The notes under the pieces: generated by a model | The model's database searches: none | The model's input: only the letters and a program-made list of their open reading frames with translations | What the model was told of the DNA's origin: nothing | Source of the DNA: Flavobacteriaceae bacterium LSUCC0859 | GTDB taxonomy: Bacteria > Bacteroidota > Bacteroidia > Flavobacteriales > Flavobacteriaceae | Assembly: GCA_022239325.1 (NCBI GenBank) | Contig: JAKOGP010000001.1 | Span: 268,860-332,859 of the forward strand | DNA: 64,000 nucleotides | Direction of reading: 5' to 3' | Shown here: positions 17,544 through 25,808 of the stretch, piece after piece | Position numbering within the stretch: the first letter of the stretch is position 1 | How the letters are laid out: the number at the start of each line of letters is the position of its first letter | Translations under genes and position numbers: made by a program

Positions 17544-19739
17544 TTATTTTATTTGCAGCAACTCTCTGTATTTTAATAGCGGCCAATATCCGTCTGCTAC
17601 CAGTCTCTCTAAGCGGTCTGCATGGCTTCTAATCTTGCTAAATATAGGCTTTACCTCATTGGCATAGGCCAAGGCACGTTCTTGGGAGCTCTGTAGGGTG
17701 TTGGCTTTTTTTCTAGCGGCAGTCATTTGGTCTAGCTCCATTTTTAGAGATTGAATATGGGTGTTTATAGTTTCTATTAACTGAGCCTGAGCGCTTGGAG
17801 CCCCTTTAAAAGTACCACCCAAATGCGCAGACAATTTACTGAGGTTTTCTAAGAGCTCATTCATATATGACACTCCTGCAGGCAGAATTTGAGTAAGTAC
17901 CATCTCTTCGTATACGCGACCTTCAATTTGAGTGTGCATGGTGTAAGCCTCCCACTCTACCTCTTGTCTAGCCTTGAGCTCCTTCTCACTTAACACAGCG
18001 GTATCCTTAAAAAGTGCTATATGCCTTTTCTCGCTGAGAACTGCAATAGCTTCTGGAGTGGTCCTTAGATGGCTTAGCTTTCTTTTGGCAGCCTCTTTTT
18101 CCCAGGCCTCACTGTATCCGTCCCCCTCAAAACGAATGCGCTTGGAAGATTTTATATACTCTCTAAGCACATTAAATATAGCCTCATCTTTTTTAAGTCC
18201 TTTCTGGTCTATTAAAGTGTCTACCTCTTTTTTGAACGCTTTTAGCTGATGCGCCACTGCCGTGTTCAAGACCGTCATGGGTTTGGCACAATTGGTCTTA
18301 GATCCTACCCCACGCATTTCAAATTTATTACCGGTAAAAGCAAAAGGAGAAGTTCTATTGCGGTCTGTATTGTCCATGAGAATTTCAGGGATTTTACCTA
18401 CCACATTGAGCTTGAGTTCCGTTTTTTCTTGGGGTGACAATTTACCCAAAGACACCCCTTCCAATTCATCTAAAACAGCAGAGAGCTGCTTGCCAATAAA
18501 AATAGAGAAAATAGCAGGTGGGGCCTCGTTGGCACCCAATCTATGGTCGTTACTGGCAGAAGCTATGGAAGATCTAAGTAAGGCTTCATAGCTATCTACT
18601 GCCTTTATGGTGTTAATGAAAAAAGTAAGGAATTGTAGATTTTTCATGGGGGTAGCTCCCGGACTTAATAAATTAACCCCTTCATTGGTAGCCAAAGACC
18701 AATTGTTGTGTTTCCCAGATCCATTAATACCTTCAAAGGGCTTTTCATGAAACAACACTTTTAAATGGTGCTTGTCTGCAATCTTTTCCATGACATCCAT
18801 AAGAAGTAGGTTGTGGTCTACAGCCAAATTAGCCTCTTCAAAAACAGGAGCCAACTCAAACTGATTGGGAGCCACCTCATTGTGTCTGGTTTTCACTGGA
18901 ATTCCCAAATGCATGCACTCCTTCTCCAACTCGCTCATAAAACCAATCACCCTGGCTGGAATGACACCAAAGTAGTGGTCGTCTAACTGCTGCCCTTTGG
19001 CAGCAGTATGCCCCATAAGGGTCCTGCCACTTAAGGATAGATCTATCCGAGCCGCGGCCATAGATTTGTCAATTAAAAAATATTCTTGTTCCCATCCCAG
19101 GGTAGCGTTAACTTTTGTCACGGTTTTGTCAAAGTACTTGGCTACTGCAGTAGCTGCTTGGTCTACTGCGTAAAGCGCTCTTAACAATGGCGCCTTATTG
19201 TCCAAGGCCTCTCCAGTGTAAGACACAAAAATAGTGGGAATACACAGGGTTGTTCCATATACAAAGGCTGGCGAACTGGGATCCCAGGCTGTATATCCTC
19301 TAGCTTCAAAGGTATTTCGAATACCGCCAGAAGGAAAGCTTGAGGCATCTGGTTCTTGCTGCACCAACTGCCCGCCTCCAAAAATTTCTAAGGCCTGGTT
19401 ATCTTGTATGTCAAAAAATGCGTCGTGCTTTTCTGCTGTAGATCCTGTGAGCGGTTGGAACCAATGGGTGTAATGGGTAGCCCCCATTTCTATAGCCCAA
19501 GATTTCATGCCTTCTGCCACCTGGTCTGCCAGCTTCCTGTCTATCTTAGATCCTGAAAATATAGCGTCCCTTACTGCCGCAATAGCGTCTTTTGTAAGGT
19601 ATTGCAACATTTTATAATCGTTAAAAACATGACTAGCAAATAAACTGGACCTCCTAGAAGGCTCAGATACAGACACCGCTTCTCTCTGTGAGCTTTGGTC
19701 CAAAGCATGCCACCTGGAATGGGTAAAATGTGGTTTCAT
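17544..19739 (-). CDS. glnN: Type III glutamine synthetase
   Basis: ATP-dependent amidation of glutamate by a GSIII enzyme, a large dodecameric form common in Bacteroidota and some cyanobacteria. At 731 residues the length is typical. The GSIII signatures are FPSGGIRNTFEARGYTAWD, ETRHNEVAPNQFELAP-like KTRHNEVAPNQFELAP, FHEKPFEGINGSGKHNNW and NDHRLGANEAPP. The long C-terminal helical region is present. It is divergent from a second, GSII-type synthetase across a 182-bp gap with two C-run/G-run operators, so it is probably nitrogen-controlled. Confidence 0.96.
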   Translation of the reverse strand: MKPHFTHSRWHALDQSSQREAVSVSEPSRRSSLFASHVFNDYKMLQYLTKDAIAAVRDAIFSGSKIDRKLADQVAEGMKSWAIEMGATHYTHWFQPLTGSTAEKHDAFFDIQDNQALEIFGGGQLVQQEPDASSFPSGGIRNTFEARGYTAWDPSSPAFVYGTTLCIPTIFVSYTGEALDNKAPLLRALYAVDQAATAVAKYFDKTVTKVNATLGWEQEYFLIDKSMAAARIDLSLSGRTLMGHTAAKGQQLDDHYFGVIPARVIGFMSELEKECMHLGIPVKTRHNEVAPNQFELAPVFEEANLAVDHNLLLMDVMEKIADKHHLKVLFHEKPFEGINGSGKHNNWSLATNEGVNLLSPGATPMKNLQFLTFFINTIKAVDSYEALLRSSIASASNDHRLGANEAPPAIFSIFIGKQLSAVLDELEGVSLGKLSPQEKTELKLNVVGKIPEILMDNTDRNRTSPFAFTGNKFEMRGVGSKTNCAKPMTVLNTAVAHQLKAFKKEVDTLIDQKGLKKDEAIFNVLREYIKSSKRIRFEGDGYSEAWEKEAAKRKLSHLRTTPEAIAVLSEKRHIALFKDTAVLSEKELKARQEVEWEAYTMHTQIEGRVYEEMVLTQILPAGVSYMNELLENLSKLSAHLGGTFKGAPSAQAQLIETINTHIQSLKMELDQMTAARKKANTLQSSQERALAYANEVKPIFSKIRSHADRLERLVADGYWPLLKYRELLQIK

Positions 19740-19796
19740 AGGTTCTAATTAATAATAATGCAAAATAACAGCAAAAAATTATAATATTAATATTAT

Positions 19797-19818
19797 ACCC
19801 CCTAAAATTAGAGGGGGT
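19797..19818. promoter_or_regulatory. C-run/G-run operator proximal to glnN
   Basis: Inverted repeat with arms ACCCCCT (19797-19803) and AGGGGGT (19812-19818) and an 8-nt centre AAAATTAG. The core is nearly identical to the perfect palindrome upstream of P-II/amtB. A possible minus-strand -7 element, TAATTTTT, lies at 19781-19774, about 15 nt on the glnN side. Confidence 0.68.
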
Positions 19819-19844
19819 TGAAAATTATTAATAAGTTTTTAATA

Positions 19845-19871
19845 AATACCCCTTCAATTTTTATGGGTATT
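19845..19871. promoter_or_regulatory. C-run/G-run operator proximal to glnA
   Basis: Inverted repeat with outer arms AATACCC (19845-19851) and GGGTATT (19865-19871) around an AT-rich centre. A plus-strand -7-like TATATTTT begins 10 nt downstream (19882-19889). No -33 TTG is seen, because the repeat occupies that position. Spacing resembles that at amtB (12 nt). Confidence 0.62.
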
Positions 19872-19921
19872 CCTAAAATATTATATTTTTACCGGAGTTT
19901 TATAATCTAATCCATAATCTC

Positions 19922-20935
19922 ATGAGCAAAACTAAATTAGAGTATATCTGGCTAGACGGTTACACTCCAACTGCCAATCTTAGAAGCAAGACCAAAGTAG
20001 AAAACGACTTTTCAGGAAAATTGGAAGACTGCCCTATATGGTCTTTTGACGGAAGTTCTACCAAACAAGCAGAAGGAGGATCTTCTGATTGTCTTTTAAA
20101 GCCTGTTGCGATTTTCCCAGACCCTACCAGGAGAGACGCTTATTTGGTAATGACAGAAGTACTCAATGCAGACGGTACCCCACACGCCTCTAACGCAAGA
20201 GCTACTATTGACGACGACGACAATGACTTCTGGTTCGGTTTTGAGCAAGAATACTTTATCATGGATAAGAAAACCCAACTTCCTTTAGGTTTCCCAGTGG
20301 GAGGTTACCCTGGTCCTCAAGGAATGTACTACTGCTCTGTGGGTGGGAAAAACACACACGGTAGAGATTTTGTAGAAGAGCACGCAGATCTATGTATAGA
20401 CGCTGGATTAAACTTTGAAGGAATAAACCAAGAAGTAGCCTCTGGCCAATGGGAATTTCAACTATTTGCAAAGGGTGCCAAAAAAGCAGGTGACGAAATT
20501 TGGGTGGCTCGCTACCTATTAGATCGTCTCACTGAAAAATACGGTTACTATATAGAATACCACCCAAAACCAGTAAAAGGAGATTGGAACGGCTCAGGTA
20601 TGCACGCCAACTTCTCCAACAGCGTACTTAGAACCTGTGGTTCAGAAGAGACCTACAGAAAAATTTGTGAGGCCTTTAGACCCGTGGTGAAAGAACATAT
20701 TGAGGTATACGGAGAATTTAACGACCAAAGATTAACTGGACTGCACGAAACTGCGGCCATCACAGACTTTAGCTATGGAATTTCTGATAGAGGAGCCTCT
20801 ATTCGTATTCCTATCATCACCGTAGAAAAAGGATGGAAAGGATGGTTGGAAGACAGAAGACCTGCTTCTAATGGAGATCCATACAAAATTGCCGGACGTA
20901 TTGTTAAAACCGTAAAGTCTGCCAATATTTCTTAA
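19922..20935 (+). CDS. Glutamine synthetase, GSII (eukaryote-like) type
   Basis: Second glutamine synthetase, of the short GSII class. The 337-residue protein has an N-terminal beta-grasp region (EYIWLDGYTP then WSFDGSSTKQA), catalytic-core motifs FGFEQEYFIMD, GINQEVASGQWEFQLF and NGSGMHANFSNS, the Glu-flap-like LTGLHETAAITDFSYG, and LEDRRPASNGDPYKI near the C-terminus. GSII enzymes lack the GSI adenylylation loop, so control is likely transcriptional. It is divergent from glnN, and a strong terminator follows. Confidence 0.94.
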   Translation: MSKTKLEYIWLDGYTPTANLRSKTKVENDFSGKLEDCPIWSFDGSSTKQAEGGSSDCLLKPVAIFPDPTRRDAYLVMTEVLNADGTPHASNARATIDDDDNDFWFGFEQEYFIMDKKTQLPLGFPVGGYPGPQGMYYCSVGGKNTHGRDFVEEHADLCIDAGLNFEGINQEVASGQWEFQLFAKGAKKAGDEIWVARYLLDRLTEKYGYYIEYHPKPVKGDWNGSGMHANFSNSVLRTCGSEETYRKICEAFRPVVKEHIEVYGEFNDQRLTGLHETAAITDFSYGISDRGASIRIPIITVEKGWKGWLEDRRPASNGDPYKIAGRIVKTVKSANIS

Positions 20936-20956
20936 CCTATCACTTACACTTATTAC

Positions 20957-20992
20957 ATAAAAGGTGTTCGCTAAAGCGGACGCCTTTTTTTA
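20957..20992 (+). terminator. Intrinsic terminator of the GSII gene
   Basis: Stem of GGTGTTCGC and GCGGACGCC with two G-T pairs, loop TAAA at 20972-20975, extended by A-run/T-run pairing and followed by seven T residues. It can also serve the convergent exchanger gene. Confidence 0.88.
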
Positions 20993-20997
20993 TGTCC

Positions 20998-21954
20998 CTA
21001 GGAGAGTGTTACATAGATAAAAGCAACATAGGCCGCTAGTAGAATAAGCCCATCTCGCCATCCCAATTTCATTTTGCTGGGCACAAAAACCAAGGGCAGC
21101 ACTAAAAAGGCAAAGCCAAGCATCCAGTAAATGTCAGATTCTAACAGGGCTTTGTCCATCACCTGTACAGGCGTAATCATGGCGGTAATACCCAATACAG
21201 CGAAAATATTGAAGATATTAGAGCCCAGTAAATTCCCCAAAGATATGGCCTTCTCCTTTTTAATTACTGCAATTACAGAGGCGGCCAATTCTGGTACAGA
21301 GGTACCTACAGAAACAATGGTTATTCCAATAACACGTTCAGAAACACCAAAAAAAGTGGCTAGACCCACAGCTCCAGAAATAAGCAGTTCAGAACCACCC
21401 CAAAGTCCCAGCCCCCCTAAAACCGTAAACATAAGGGTTTTATGCAAAGGCAAGGGAACGTCATCCTCTGGGAGTTCGTCTATCACGGCATGTTCCTGAA
21501 AACGCAGTAAGTACCATAAAAAAAGTAATAATAGGGAAAACATAACCAAACCTTCCCAAAAAACCAATTGCCCATCTATATACAGAAAAGCAAAGAAAAT
21601 TAAAGAGGCCAAAAACATAACAGGCCAGTCTGTCTTATAAAAACTTTTAGTCACCTGAATGCTGCCCAGAAGTAAGGTAATCCCCAACACCAAACCAAGG
21701 TTAGCAATATTTGAGCCAATGACGTTGCCCAAAGACAAGTCCGGAAACCCATCCAATGCTGCCTTAATACTCACAATGAGCTCTGGAGCAGAAGTAGCAA
21801 ATGACACCACGGTCATTCCAATAACAATTTTCGGAATTTGAAGCCTGAGCGACAAAGCTACCGCAGCCTTTAACAACCAATTTCCTCCCAAAACAAGGAT
21901 TAGCAAACCAAGGATTATATAAAGTAGGTCTAACATATTAAAATTTATAAGCAT
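20998..21954 (-). CDS. Calcium/sodium antiporter, CaCA family (YrbG-like)
   Basis: Inner-membrane cation exchanger, probably Ca2+/Na+ or Ca2+/H+. The 318-residue protein has about ten hydrophobic segments in two inverted halves, each with the alpha-repeat: TSAPELIVSI then GNVIGSNIANLGLVLG, and TSVPELAASV then GNLLGSNIFNIFAVLG. These hold the ion-binding Glu and Asn residues. Initiation at the Met three codons further in (MLDLLY) is also possible. It converges with the GSII gene. Confidence 0.92.
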   Translation of the reverse strand: MLINFNMLDLLYIILGLLILVLGGNWLLKAAVALSLRLQIPKIVIGMTVVSFATSAPELIVSIKAALDGFPDLSLGNVIGSNIANLGLVLGITLLLGSIQVTKSFYKTDWPVMFLASLIFFAFLYIDGQLVFWEGLVMFSLLLLFLWYLLRFQEHAVIDELPEDDVPLPLHKTLMFTVLGGLGLWGGSELLISGAVGLATFFGVSERVIGITIVSVGTSVPELAASVIAVIKKEKAISLGNLLGSNIFNIFAVLGITAMITPVQVMDKALLESDIYWMLGFAFLVLPLVFVPSKMKLGWRDGLILLAAYVAFIYVTLS

Positions 21955-22048
21955 CCAAAGATAGGAAAGCTAAAGCGTTATTTTAAGACAAATTCACAAT
22001 GTGTATCTTTGTTTTTTACCCCAGCTAAAACCCTCAAAATCAAACTCG

Positions 22049-22195
22049 ATGTTCAGATTACTAGCACAACTTAACAAAATATTCCTTCCCTCTTTCACTA
22101 AAAAAAGACTAGACTTGGCCAAAGCCTCCAAATGGCAATTGGCATTGGTAGGATGGCGCTATTATGTAACCACCCGCGCACTAGACAAAGAATAG
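22049..22195 (+). CDS. Conserved small basic protein (about 48 aa)
   Basis: Starts MFRLLAQLNKIFLPSFTKK and ends VGWRYYVTTRALDKE; basic and probably helical, with no signal peptide. I recall short flavobacterial proteins of this form, sometimes loosely labelled SsrA-binding; it is far too short to be SmpB and I do not assign that role. The ATG at 22049 is preferred over an upstream non-ATG start at 22001 because the conserved part begins there. Confidence 0.6.
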   Translation: MFRLLAQLNKIFLPSFTKKRLDLAKASKWQLALVGWRYYVTTRALDKE

Positions 22196-22226
22196 TCATT
22201 TATCCCTCATTTTAAAGAAACTTATA

Positions 22227-22257
22227 TTTGGCTTTAGCCACAAAAGAATTATATTTG
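22227..22257 (+). promoter_or_regulatory. Promoter of tRNA-Arg
   Basis: TTTG at 22227-22230, a 19-nt spacer and TATATTTG at 22250-22257, an excellent match to the Bacteroidota housekeeping consensus. The predicted start lies about 17 nt before the mature tRNA. Confidence 0.82.
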
Positions 22258-22280
22258 CAGCCCTATTAAAGGGAAAACAA

Positions 22281-22354
22281 GGCCTCGTGGCGCAACTGAA
22301 TAGCGCATCTGATTACGGCTCAGAAGGTTACAGGTTTGAATCCTGTCGAGGTCA
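22281..22354 (+). tRNA. tRNA-Arg (anticodon ACG)
   Basis: A 74-nt cloverleaf. Acceptor arms GGCCTCG and CGAGGTC pair with one G-U; the discriminator is A, and CCA is not encoded. The anticodon stem TCTGA/TCAGA holds the 7-nt loop TTACGGC, giving ACG (reads CGU and, after A-to-I editing, CGC and CGA). The T-arm has GGTTTGAATCC. Confidence 0.95.
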
Positions 22355-22360
22355 CGAATA

Positions 22361-22420
22361 AATAAAAATCCCACCTGTCAATCCAAGCTTGCTTGAATTT
22401 GTTAAGGCGGGATTTTTATT
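22361..22420 (+). terminator. Terminator-like long hairpin after tRNA-Arg
   Basis: Arms AATAAAAATCCCACCT (22361-22376) and AGGCGGGATTTTTATT (22405-22420) pair with one mismatch. The loop holds its own small palindrome, CAAGCTTGCTTG. The 3' arm ends in a T-run, so it should terminate the tRNA transcript. Confidence 0.82.
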
Positions 22421-22422
22421 TT

Positions 22423-22469
22423 CAAAGCGGAGCTTTGCAGGATCAGCGAGCGAAGCGAAGCTAATCCTG
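22423..22469. repeat. Short hairpin pair downstream of the tRNA terminator
   Basis: Hairpin CAAAGC-GGA-GCTTTG at 22423-22437. It is followed by CAGGATCAG and CTAATCCTG (22438-22469, one mismatch) around the repetitive GCGAGCGAAGCGAAG. The form suggests a dispersed intergenic repeat, but only one copy was noticed in this window. Confidence 0.45.
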
Positions 22470-22529
22470 AGTATTCGTGAAGAAAAAGGAAGATTTATCT
22501 CAAATAGTTAAAAAATAAACCCGTTTCAT

Positions 22530-22712
22530 TTATTCGCCTTTTTTTAGAACAATCCACAATACTATATAGATTATAGCGAAGCCACCAAAGAAGGATAATA
22601 TTCTCCAGAGTATTGGATCTATTCCTGTGTGTTCTCCCATTCCGTGACATACCCCACCTAAGTACCCTTGTTTTGGAAATCTCTTTAATCTATTTCTCAT
22701 ATCATGTAACAA
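22530..22712 (-). CDS. PspC domain protein
   Basis: A 60-residue PspC-family membrane protein. The signature GYLGGVCHGMGEHTGIDPILWRI is followed by one transmembrane helix (FFGGFAIIYIVLWIVL). The canonical PspC domain has this length. Start may be the first ATG (22712) or the Met four codons in. No other phage-shock genes are adjacent, so it is probably a stand-alone envelope-stress or toxin-like PspC. Confidence 0.85.
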   Translation of the reverse strand: MLHDMRNRLKRFPKQGYLGGVCHGMGEHTGIDPILWRILSFFGGFAIIYIVLWIVLKKGE

Positions 22713-22956
22713 TTAATCGTTTATAGAAATATGACGATTATTCCCCTAAAATGTTACAATACAAGAATGGAATTAAAACCTCCAAAAATGAAGGGGCTAT
22801 TACCAATAACATCCGTTTGAAAATAATCTCAATATATTGAGTGTATTGCAGCACAAACAAGTTTATTAGTTTTGACTTAAAATCCTAAAAATAAGGGAAA
22901 CCTTATTTTGCGCTCAAATATTCAACGGTTTAATTTATACTTTTAAAAAAAAAAAA

Positions 22957-24255
22957 ATGAGACCTGTTTTTTTAAGTTATTTTTTGTTCTTCGCTGGCTT
23001 AGTGAGTTTTTCTCAGGAAGTGACTGTGCCTTATGCCAATAATCACATGCTTTTTTCTCACAAAGACAGTGCTTATTTAATTTCGGGAGATTCAATTTTT
23101 AATGTAAGCCAAAACCCTTGGAAAGCCAGAGCCCACAAATTAGAATTACTCGCCTACCATTTTGTAAGTAATGATAGCGTGGCCTACCTTGTAAGCAGAG
23201 CCAACGGTATAGTCTATGGTTTTGATGGATTAGAGTTTAACAGGCTAGACCAGTCCTTTGATCACCGCTCTCAATACGGTATGTACCCTTTTATAAAAGA
23301 TGGAAATCTTCACACTTTTGGGGGCTACGGACTGTTTACATTTAAAAATATAATTACCCGTTTTAATTTACTCAGTAAAGAAACTGAACTAGTAGAAAGC
23401 CTTTCAGAGCCCACAGACGCACCTAGGGGAATGTCTGAGACCATAGCCCACTATAATAAGGACGTTTTATATGTGGCCAACGGAAATGTCGCCTTTAAAA
23501 ATTTTGAAAACATAAAGCGAAATTTGGCTCTAAACGAAACCTGGGCCTTTCATTTTAAAGATAAAAAATGGCGCTTTTTAGGAGAAACAGTAAAAGAACT
23601 GCTTGGTTACGGGCATTATATTTCAAATTTTAAATCGGGAAATCTATATCTGTTGAATAATGAATTTATTCAGTTAGATTTTGAAAATAATAAACGCTAC
23701 CGCTATGCCATAAAAAATGAATACGATCCATTCGCCATTGCGCTCATTGCCTACAACCAAAAACAAGATGGTTTTTACATTTTAAAACGAAAAACAAAGC
23801 ACATCAGATTTTTAGAGTTTATTAAATCTGCAGACTTATTGGGAGAAAAATCTACTGTAGGACCAATCTATAAACCTTCCATGCTTTTAGAAATACTCGT
23901 AGGAGGTGTTTTATTATTATTGACTTTTATTGGCGTATATATTAAAAAAACCAAGAAAACCATTGTAGAAAAAGTCATTTCTAAAAGAGTGAAAATAGAA
24001 AAAACCCTATCTGATAAAGAAAAAGAAATACTGCATTTACTTTTAAATAATCCTAAGGAATATGTTGGTTTTAGAGAATTACTGCTACTCTTTGATCAAA
24101 ATTATTCCTACGACAGTTTAAAAAAGAAATTGAGAGAACACCTAGACTCTTTAGATCAAAAACTCATGAAAGCCTTAGGCTCAAAAAACTCTGTAATGGA
24201 AGAACGAAAAAGTATAAATGACGCAAGAAATAAAGAGGTAAAAATAAAGTCTTAA
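22957..24255 (+). CDS. Membrane-anchored Kelch-like protein with cytosolic HTH-like C-terminus
   Basis: I recognise no named family. The 432-residue protein has a signal peptide (to about residue 20), then about 285 residues of beta-rich sequence with Kelch-like pieces (LHTFGGYGLFTF and WAFHFKDKKWRFLGE). One transmembrane helix follows at about 309-329, then a basic cytosolic tail. The tail begins LSDKEKEILHLLLNNPKEY and continues with SYDSLKKKLREHLDSL and MEERKSINDAR, resembling a winged-helix or LuxR-like DNA-binding domain. The layout suggests a one-component sensor carrying an envelope signal to DNA, which is an inference. The ATG follows a 13-base A-run. Confidence 0.65.
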   Translation: MRPVFLSYFLFFAGLVSFSQEVTVPYANNHMLFSHKDSAYLISGDSIFNVSQNPWKARAHKLELLAYHFVSNDSVAYLVSRANGIVYGFDGLEFNRLDQSFDHRSQYGMYPFIKDGNLHTFGGYGLFTFKNIITRFNLLSKETELVESLSEPTDAPRGMSETIAHYNKDVLYVANGNVAFKNFENIKRNLALNETWAFHFKDKKWRFLGETVKELLGYGHYISNFKSGNLYLLNNEFIQLDFENNKRYRYAIKNEYDPFAIALIAYNQKQDGFYILKRKTKHIRFLEFIKSADLLGEKSTVGPIYKPSMLLEILVGGVLLLLTFIGVYIKKTKKTIVEKVISKRVKIEKTLSDKEKEILHLLLNNPKEYVGFRELLLLFDQNYSYDSLKKKLREHLDSLDQKLMKALGSKNSVMEERKSINDARNKEVKIKS

Positions 24256-24295
24256 GCTGCCTATTTGCAAAGTTAAAAAACAACATAAAATAGCC

Positions 24296-24382
24296 TTATC
24301 TATTTACTAACCATATCATTAGGGCAAACCACAAAAAGGTGATTAGAGGCCAATACTTCTTTGTAATTTTTAAGAGTTTCAT
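24296..24382 (-). CDS. Possible 28-aa membrane peptide
   Basis: A 28-codon frame starting ATG at 24382: a lysine-rich head (MKLLKITKKYW) then a hydrophobic Trp-rich stretch (PLITFLWFALMIWLVNR). It has the look of a single-pass small membrane protein. It lies in the otherwise empty 283-bp gap between the Kelch-like gene and the thioesterase. Nothing else supports it, and such frames can arise by chance. Confidence 0.28.
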   Translation of the reverse strand: MKLLKITKKYWPLITFLWFALMIWLVNR

Positions 24383-24538
24383 TTTATAAATATAGGGTTT
24401 TTGTTCAAAGTCGTAGAAAATCGTAGCATATCATACCAGCTTTAAATCACAAGACACCTTTGTGCTTAATGAATTTCACTGTTACTAACTGTGAAATAGC
24501 ATCGAGATAAACCGCCTAAAAATTGTGGTACTTACGCC

Positions 24539-24952
24539 CTACTCCTTTCCCAACAAATCAAGAATATCCTGATTAATCCGAGTAGGCCTTTTGGTGTGAG
24601 CGTCTATGAGACACCAAGTAGACACCAATTTGCACAATAACTTGTCCCCTTTAGAGATGCTTATATGCCTTGTAGATTTAACCCCCTTGCTAACACCTAC
24701 CCAGGTGAGAATGTCTACTGCATCGCCCAAGAGGGCTTCCCCTAAATAATCAATTTCGTGGCGCAAACAGACCCAAAAATAACTAGCGTCTATGCTAGGG
24801 TTAGAGAGCTGTTTCCAATGCTCTGCTGCAATGTCATTGGCCCACTGCAAATAAACTACATTGTTTACGTGGTTTAAAGAATCTATGTCCTTAGCTTGCA
24901 CCACATAGGATTTCTGGAAAGAATTGCTGTTGGTGGGAGGGTGTATACTCAT
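24539..24952 (-). CDS. Acyl-CoA thioesterase, hot-dog fold (4HBT type)
   Basis: Hydrolyses an acyl-CoA or acyl-ACP thioester. From the ATG at 24952 it is 137 residues, the usual hot-dog size. The active-site region is DIDSLNHVNNVVYLQW with the catalytic Asp/Asn, followed by the central helix region with IAAEHWKQL. An ATG 13 codons further upstream adds a poorly conserved leader. The acyl group cannot be predicted. Confidence 0.85.
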   Translation of the reverse strand: MSIHPPTNSNSFQKSYVVQAKDIDSLNHVNNVVYLQWANDIAAEHWKQLSNPSIDASYFWVCLRHEIDYLGEALLGDAVDILTWVGVSKGVKSTRHISISKGDKLLCKLVSTWCLIDAHTKRPTRINQDILDLLGKE

Positions 24953-25190
24953 GGAATAAATGTAGTGTACTCTCTTTAAATACTGCCACAAAGCTTTATT
25001 TATTTCACCAATCCGTCATGGAGCATAAGCATACAAGCAATATAGACACTAAAACAGCTATTGGTTCACTCCATCTATTAAGTGCACATTTAAGCTAAAA
25101 ACCGCTCCAAAAACATTCTATAAATAACTGCGACCACATGTAAGTAAGTAAAATAAACTGTAATTTTAATACCTTATTTAAGCTTAGATC

Positions 25191-25802
25191 ATGGACTTAT
25201 TCTCCTCAGAACACAATTCAAAAGACAACCTACTCCCCAAAGACGGAGAGGTCCATTATCACGGACCCATTTTTAGTTCTAGTCTAGCCAATGAATACTA
25301 TGACAAACTACTTACAGAGATAGCTTGGGCACCAGACCAGGCGCTTATTTTTGGGAAACTCATCACCACCAAAAGGGAAGTGGCATGGTATGCAGACAAA
25401 GCCTACTCCTATACCTATTCTAAAATTACTAAGAAGGCTTTGCTCTGGACCCCACTCTTATTACAAATTAAGGCAGCCGTAGAAAAAGTCTCAGGGGAGA
25501 CCTACAATGCCTGCCTGCTCAACTTATACCACAATGGCAGCCAAGGCATGGCCTGGCACAGCGACGGTGAGAAGGATTTAAAAAAAAATGGCGCCATAGC
25601 TTCTGTGAGTTTTGGAGCCCAGCGAAAGTTTGCATTTAAACACAAAGAAGATAAAGCTGTGGTGGCAGTACCACTAGAGCACGGCAGTTTATTGGTTATG
25701 AAAGGGAGCACTCAAAGCCATTGGCTTCATAGATTACCTCCAACCAAAAAAATACATAGCCCCAGAATAAACCTGACGTTTAGAACCATTGTAGGAACCT
25801 AA
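25191..25802 (+). CDS. alkB: Alpha-ketoglutarate-dependent dioxygenase AlkB
   Basis: Fe(II)/2-oxoglutarate dioxygenase that repairs alkylated bases by oxidative demethylation. The iron triad is seen as His and Asp in MAWHSDGE and the distal His in GSTQSHWLHRLP. The 2-oxoglutarate arginine is in RINLTFR, and NLYHNGSQGMAWH is the family core. The 203-residue length is typical of the ALKBH2-like bacterial group. It converges with the thioredoxin gene, 6 nt apart. Confidence 0.93.
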   Translation: MDLFSSEHNSKDNLLPKDGEVHYHGPIFSSSLANEYYDKLLTEIAWAPDQALIFGKLITTKREVAWYADKAYSYTYSKITKKALLWTPLLLQIKAAVEKVSGETYNACLLNLYHNGSQGMAWHSDGEKDLKKNGAIASVSFGAQRKFAFKHKEDKAVVAVPLEHGSLLVMKGSTQSHWLHRLPPTKKIHSPRINLTFRTIVGT

Positions 25803-25808
25803 GCTAGC

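Noticed and set aside
22281..22470. An attachment site at tRNA-Arg
   Set aside because: No repeat of the tRNA 3' end and no integrase gene were found nearby; only the hairpin cluster remains unexplained.
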